The position numbers were made by a program, and so were the translations under genes. From Gammaproteobacteria bacterium (GTDB taxonomy: Bacteria; Pseudomonadota; Gammaproteobacteria; Enterobacterales; Alteromonadaceae), in NCBI GenBank assembly GCA_027484495.1, contig JAIXSW010000292.1, positions 1-8,822 of the forward strand: a stretch of 8,822 bases of DNA, written 5' to 3'. Under the pieces are notes generated by a model, which was given only the letters and a program-made list of their open reading frames with translations, was not told where the DNA came from and did no database searches. Below, piece by piece: positions 6,318-8,822 of the stretch (positions within the stretch are counted from its first letter, which is position 1; each line of letters opens with the position of its first letter).

Positions 6318-7085
6318 TCAGCGCAACTGGTGCCGTACCGGTTTTGGTAGCTCCAGCGGGGTCAGAATTTGCGCCCAGCGACCATTTTTTTCCAGCTGCT
6401 GCAGGCCACGCTCAAACTGCTGCAGTAATTGCCTGGCGTTGGGGTAGCTTTTGCTGATCAACAAATGCATCGATTTACGTGCCAGCACTTGCTGGGATGG
6501 CTGAATTTGCAGTTGTGTTGCTGGCGGCTGTTGTTGCAACCAATATTGTGTGGTCGCACTGTCTGACAGGATCAGATCCACTTTGTGCTGCAACAGCAGC
6601 GCCAACAGAGCCTGATCGGTATCGACGATAGTGATGGCAAAACCTGCCTGATGGACCCGATCCGGATACGCATAGTCTTTCACCAGCCCGAGCCGTGGTA
6701 GTTGTGTGGCCAGCACCGATAAGTTGCGCTCGCGAATTTTCTGATAAGCAAAAAAGCGTAATTCGTTGTAATACAGTGGGCTGGAAAACAAATATTGCTG
6801 GCGGCGCTGTGGGTGATCCCAGCCGCAAACCAAGCCGGCATACGCCGGATTTTGCGCCTTGCTCAATGCTTCTGACCAGGTCATAAATTCAATCGACGAT
6901 TCCACTTGCTGACTGGCAAACGCCGTATTGATTAATTCTGCCAGTGGCCCGTGCTGCGCGGCGTGAGGGCCGTAATAGGGCTGATAGTCACTGCTGGCCA
7001 GCCGGATCTGTGGTTTTGTTTCAGCTGCCGGACAGGCAACACTGCCGCAGAGCATGACGGCAAAGATCCATGGCAAAAATTTCAC
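6318..7085 (-). CDS. Periplasmic solute-binding protein, family 3 (amino-acid-binding type), orphan
   Basis: 255 residues. A signal peptide of about 21 residues (ending ACPAA) is followed by a bacterial extracellular solute-binding family 3 fold. Typical stretches are WSEALSKAQ (70-78), GLVCGWDHPQRRQQYLFSS (84-102, the GxW/ER region), PLYYNELRFFAY (103-114), and VDLILSDSATTQYWL (169-183, the second-lobe hinge region). About 230 residues for the mature protein is normal for this family. The start is GTG at 7085 with GGAG 7 bases upstream. No permease or ATPase gene is adjacent, so it may be a stand-alone binding protein or work with a transporter or sensor elsewhere. SVAC near residue 18 is a poor lipobox, so a lipoprotein is unlikely. 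The ligand cannot be read from sequence. Confidence 0.85.
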   Translation of the reverse strand: MKFLPWIFAVMLCGSVACPAAETKPQIRLASSDYQPYYGPHAAQHGPLAELINTAFASQQVESSIEFMTWSEALSKAQNPAYAGLVCGWDHPQRRQQYLFSSPLYYNELRFFAYQKIRERNLSVLATQLPRLGLVKDYAYPDRVHQAGFAITIVDTDQALLALLLQHKVDLILSDSATTQYWLQQQPPATQLQIQPSQQVLARKSMHLLISKSYPNARQLLQQFERGLQQLEKNGRWAQILTPLELPKPVRHQLR

Positions 7086-7164
7086 GTCCGCACTCCATGC
7101 TGGTGATGTTGAATTGTGGTGAATAATGTTGCAGCGAATCGGCTGTTTTGTACAGTCTTGCCGA

Positions 7165-7548
7165 TTAAACCGCCAATAATTGCTGTTTTGTCGCCTCGGT
7201 CAGGACCACGCTGCTTTTGTTAGCAAAATCATATTGCACCATCACAGCCACGCCGCTGGCACAGCGTTTACCCTGTTGCCAGGCTTCCTGCGTCACATCA
7301 AACGAACTGCCACCAACCCGGCTGACATGGCTTTTGATGTCCACCGGAGCACCATAAAACAATTCGGCGTGGAATTCGACTGAAAACTTCGCCAGGATCA
7401 GCCGCCACTGCGCCGGGTTCAAATCCGGCGTAAACAGCCGGAAAATCGGGTCGCGCGCGCCTTCAAACCAGGCGGCGACGACTGTATTGTTGATATGGCC
7501 GAGCGCATCAGTTTCATTAAAACGTGGCTGGATAGTCTCTGTCAGCAT
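7165..7548 (-). CDS. Hotdog-fold acyl-CoA thioesterase, YbgC/FadM-like (4HBT)
   Basis: 127 residues, cytoplasmic, with the single-hotdog length of the 4HBT family. The N-terminal active-site motif is ETDALGHINNTVVAAWFE: catalytic-type Asp14, then GHINN (17-21), as in YbgC/FadM thioesterases that hydrolyse acyl-CoA thioesters. The middle region FSVEFHAELFYGAPVDI and the later GGSSFDV and ASGVAVMVQYD fit the remaining beta strands. The start chosen is ATG 7548 with AGGA 5 bases upstream. A 29-residue extension to 7635 in the same frame lacks a good site and would precede the conserved motif with unrelated sequence. It is divergent from the gene at 7685. TATCAT (7596-7591, minus strand) could be a -10 box, but no matching -35 was found. 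Substrate chain length is not predictable here. Confidence 0.9.
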   Translation of the reverse strand: MLTETIQPRFNETDALGHINNTVVAAWFEGARDPIFRLFTPDLNPAQWRLILAKFSVEFHAELFYGAPVDIKSHVSRVGGSSFDVTQEAWQQGKRCASGVAVMVQYDFANKSSVVLTEATKQQLLAV

Positions 7549-7673
7549 ACAAATCCTGTTACGAAAAACCCGCTGCAGCGGCAGCTGTGCATGATAAGTT
7601 GAGTCACAAGGTACCCCAGTGTCCGGCGCTTGCAAAGTATCACAGCAACGCCGCCGATGTGGTCATGGCAAGC

Positions 7674-7687
7674 GGAGTCGGCATGTG
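7674..7687 (+). promoter_or_regulatory. Ribosome binding site and GTG start of the TPR-protein gene
   Basis: GGAG at 7674-7677 stands 7 bases before GTG 7685. An ATG at 7683 in another frame meets TGA at once (ATGTGA) and cannot be the start. The GTG begins a clear signal peptide, which supports this choice although the frame stays open further upstream. Confidence 0.75.
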
Positions 7688-8822
7688 AAGATCCGGTGGA
7701 TTGGTTATGGTGTTGCGTTGTTCTGTCTCAGTGCCGGCGCGCAGGAATACCCGCGTGAATTGACCTTCTCAACCGGCGAGCAGCAAATCTGGCAATTGAC
7801 GATGCAGCGGCCGGTAGCAGTGCGCGAGCAGGTCAGCACTGAGCTGAACAGGCTCGAAGTGACAGCACCAGCAGAGCAGGCCTTCTTGTGGGCACAGCGC
7901 TGTCGTTTTGCGCTGCAGGCCGCTGACAAAGCTATGTTGGATAATGCCCGGATGGCACTGAAACAGTTGGAAGCACAGAGCAGCAGTGAATTTGCCGGCA
8001 GTGCGGCCGGTTATAAATGCCAGCAATTGAGTAAATTCAGCGCCGGTGAGTCGATGGACACGCGGCAACTCAGTTTTCTGGCCTATCACAGCCTGACCGA
8101 ACGCGACGCCCCGGCTCTGCATGCCTGGGTGGGGCTGGATTATGCGCGTGACGCGCTGAACACTGGCTTTGCTGACAGCGCCGCCAGCGCTGTCGCGCTG
8201 GTGCTCAGCATTGCCCGGGATAATCGGTTGCCACAGCTCGAAGCCGACAGTCTGGCGGTACAGGCCGAAGTGCAAACTGCGTTGGGGCAGTATCCGGATG
8301 CGCTGCGTAGTATTCACCGAGCGTTGGCACTGCAAACTGAGGCCAGCCAACAGCAGCTACAGCTGACTCAAGCCGCGATATTGCTGGCGACGGGACGGCT
8401 ACAGCAAGCGCAAGCCTTGTATCAGACGTTATGGCAACAGCAGTCAATACCGGCCGGTCTGGCATTATTGGCGCTTTATCTGCAGCAATCACAAATCGAT
8501 CTGGCATTGCCGCTGAGCAGGCATCTGCAACAATTGACAGCACAAAGCGGCGATCGTGAATGGATAGCGATCAGTGGGTTGCGCCATGCGATGACCTTGC
8601 TGGCGCAAGGACAATTTGCCAAAGCGCAGGCCCAGTTTGCTGATGCCGGCGGCTGGCTGGCCCACCACCGGCTGGCGCTGTTTCTGCCAGAGCAACAACG
8701 TTGGGCGCAGCTGTTATCGCAGTATGGTCAGCCGCAGGCGGCTATTGAAGCGCTGCAGCAAAGCCTGCGTTTACAACGCCAACTCGACGCGGAGCAGCAG
8801 CAAACGCAGGCCCAGCTCAGCA
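7685..8822 (+). CDS. Secreted or membrane-anchored TPR-repeat protein, N-terminal part (runs off the right edge)
   Basis: 379 residues are visible and there is no stop before the window ends. A signal peptide (KIRWIGYGVALFCLSAGAQ, cleaved near residue 20) is followed by a Gln/Ala/Leu-rich all-helical region. It has TPR-like pairs: ADSLAVQAEVQTALGQYPDA (187-206) with LRSIHRALALQTEA (207-220); QLTQAAILLATGRLQQAQAL (226-245); and AMTLLAQGQFAKAQAQFADA (302-321). The visible end, from about 350 on (AAIEALQQSLRLQRQLDAEQ and on), turns into a coiled coil. This order is typical of proteins in which periplasmic TPRs are followed by a membrane segment and then a GGDEF or histidine kinase domain. That domain lies outside the window, so the output is inference. 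It is transcribed divergently from the thioesterase gene, with 136 bp between the starts. Confidence 0.8.
   Translation, partial: MKIRWIGYGVALFCLSAGAQEYPRELTFSTGEQQIWQLTMQRPVAVREQVSTELNRLEVTAPAEQAFLWAQRCRFALQAADKAMLDNARMALKQLEAQSSSEFAGSAAGYKCQQLSKFSAGESMDTRQLSFLAYHSLTERDAPALHAWVGLDYARDALNTGFADSAASAVALVLSIARDNRLPQLEADSLAVQAEVQTALGQYPDALRSIHRALALQTEASQQQLQLTQAAILLATGRLQQAQALYQTLWQQQSIPAGLALLALYLQQSQIDLALPLSRHLQQLTAQSGDREWIAISGLRHAMTLLAQGQFAKAQAQFADAGGWLAHHRLALFLPEQQRWAQLLSQYGQPQAAIEALQQSLRLQRQLDAEQQQTQAQLS

Noticed and set aside
7086..7164. Possible terminator after the thioesterase gene
   Set aside because: TCGGC and GCCGA with a small inner CTGT/ACAG pairing give only a weak, interrupted stem, and no T-run follows.
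7549..7635. 29-residue N-terminal extension of the thioesterase
   Set aside because: There is no ribosome binding site, and the conserved motif normally lies within the first 20 residues, which the ATG at 7548 satisfies.
7769..8350. 193-residue minus-strand open frame
   Set aside because: It is antisense to the TPR-protein gene, which has a signal peptide, a ribosome binding site and protein-like codons in the plus frame. The minus product is Gln/Arg/Cys-rich and matches nothing.
855..8822. CRISPR array, tRNA, rRNA or insertion sequence
   Set aside because: No regularly spaced direct repeats, cloverleaf-like segments or transposase-like open frames were seen on either strand.

Overview
The window looks like chromosomal DNA of a moderately GC-rich, Gram-negative gammaproteobacterium. 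The lipid A phosphoethanolamine transferase, the Omp85-type outer membrane protein and the several Sec signal peptides establish a Gram-negative envelope. The gene style (Gln- and Leu-rich proteins, an orphan family-3 solute-binding protein, a periplasmic TPR protein, and SFLLSCQKK-type intergenic repeats) resembles Rheinheimera and its relatives. That placement is an impression from the sequence, not a database result.

Layout. Positions 1-130 appear to hold the 3' end of an unrecognised plus-strand gene. Positions 131-854 have no convincing gene and are dominated by two inverted, diverged copies (about 275-475 and 549-756) of a roughly 200 bp repeat rich in hairpins. From 855 to 5192 there is a tight minus-strand operon, read right to left: a PAP2-family membrane phosphatase, an EptA-type phosphoethanolamine transferase, and a single-POTRA Omp85-superfamily outer membrane protein. 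PAP2 and eptA overlap by four bases (ATGA). The eptA stop codon lies inside the ribosome binding site of the Omp85 gene. About 50 bp upstream of the PAP2 start, on the coding strand, two YTTAAK hexamers spaced by 5 bp match the known PmrA/BasR-box pattern.

The stretch 5193-5398 carries this control region and a small palindrome. Next come three more minus-strand genes, spaced 76-79 bp apart: a secreted NodB-type polysaccharide deacetylase (5399-6241), an orphan periplasmic solute-binding protein (6318-7085) and a small hotdog-fold thioesterase (7165-7548). Divergent from these, a plus-strand gene starts with GTG at 7685 and runs off the right edge. It encodes a signal peptide followed by TPR-like helical repeats and the start of a coiled coil, as in periplasmic sensor regions of GGDEF or histidine kinase proteins.

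Working together: PAP2 plus EptA suggests a lipid A (or related envelope lipid) remodelling module, possibly under a PmrA-like response regulator and possibly giving cationic-peptide resistance. The translationally coupled Omp85 protein is the unexpected partner. The remaining genes look like independent envelope, sensing and metabolic functions.
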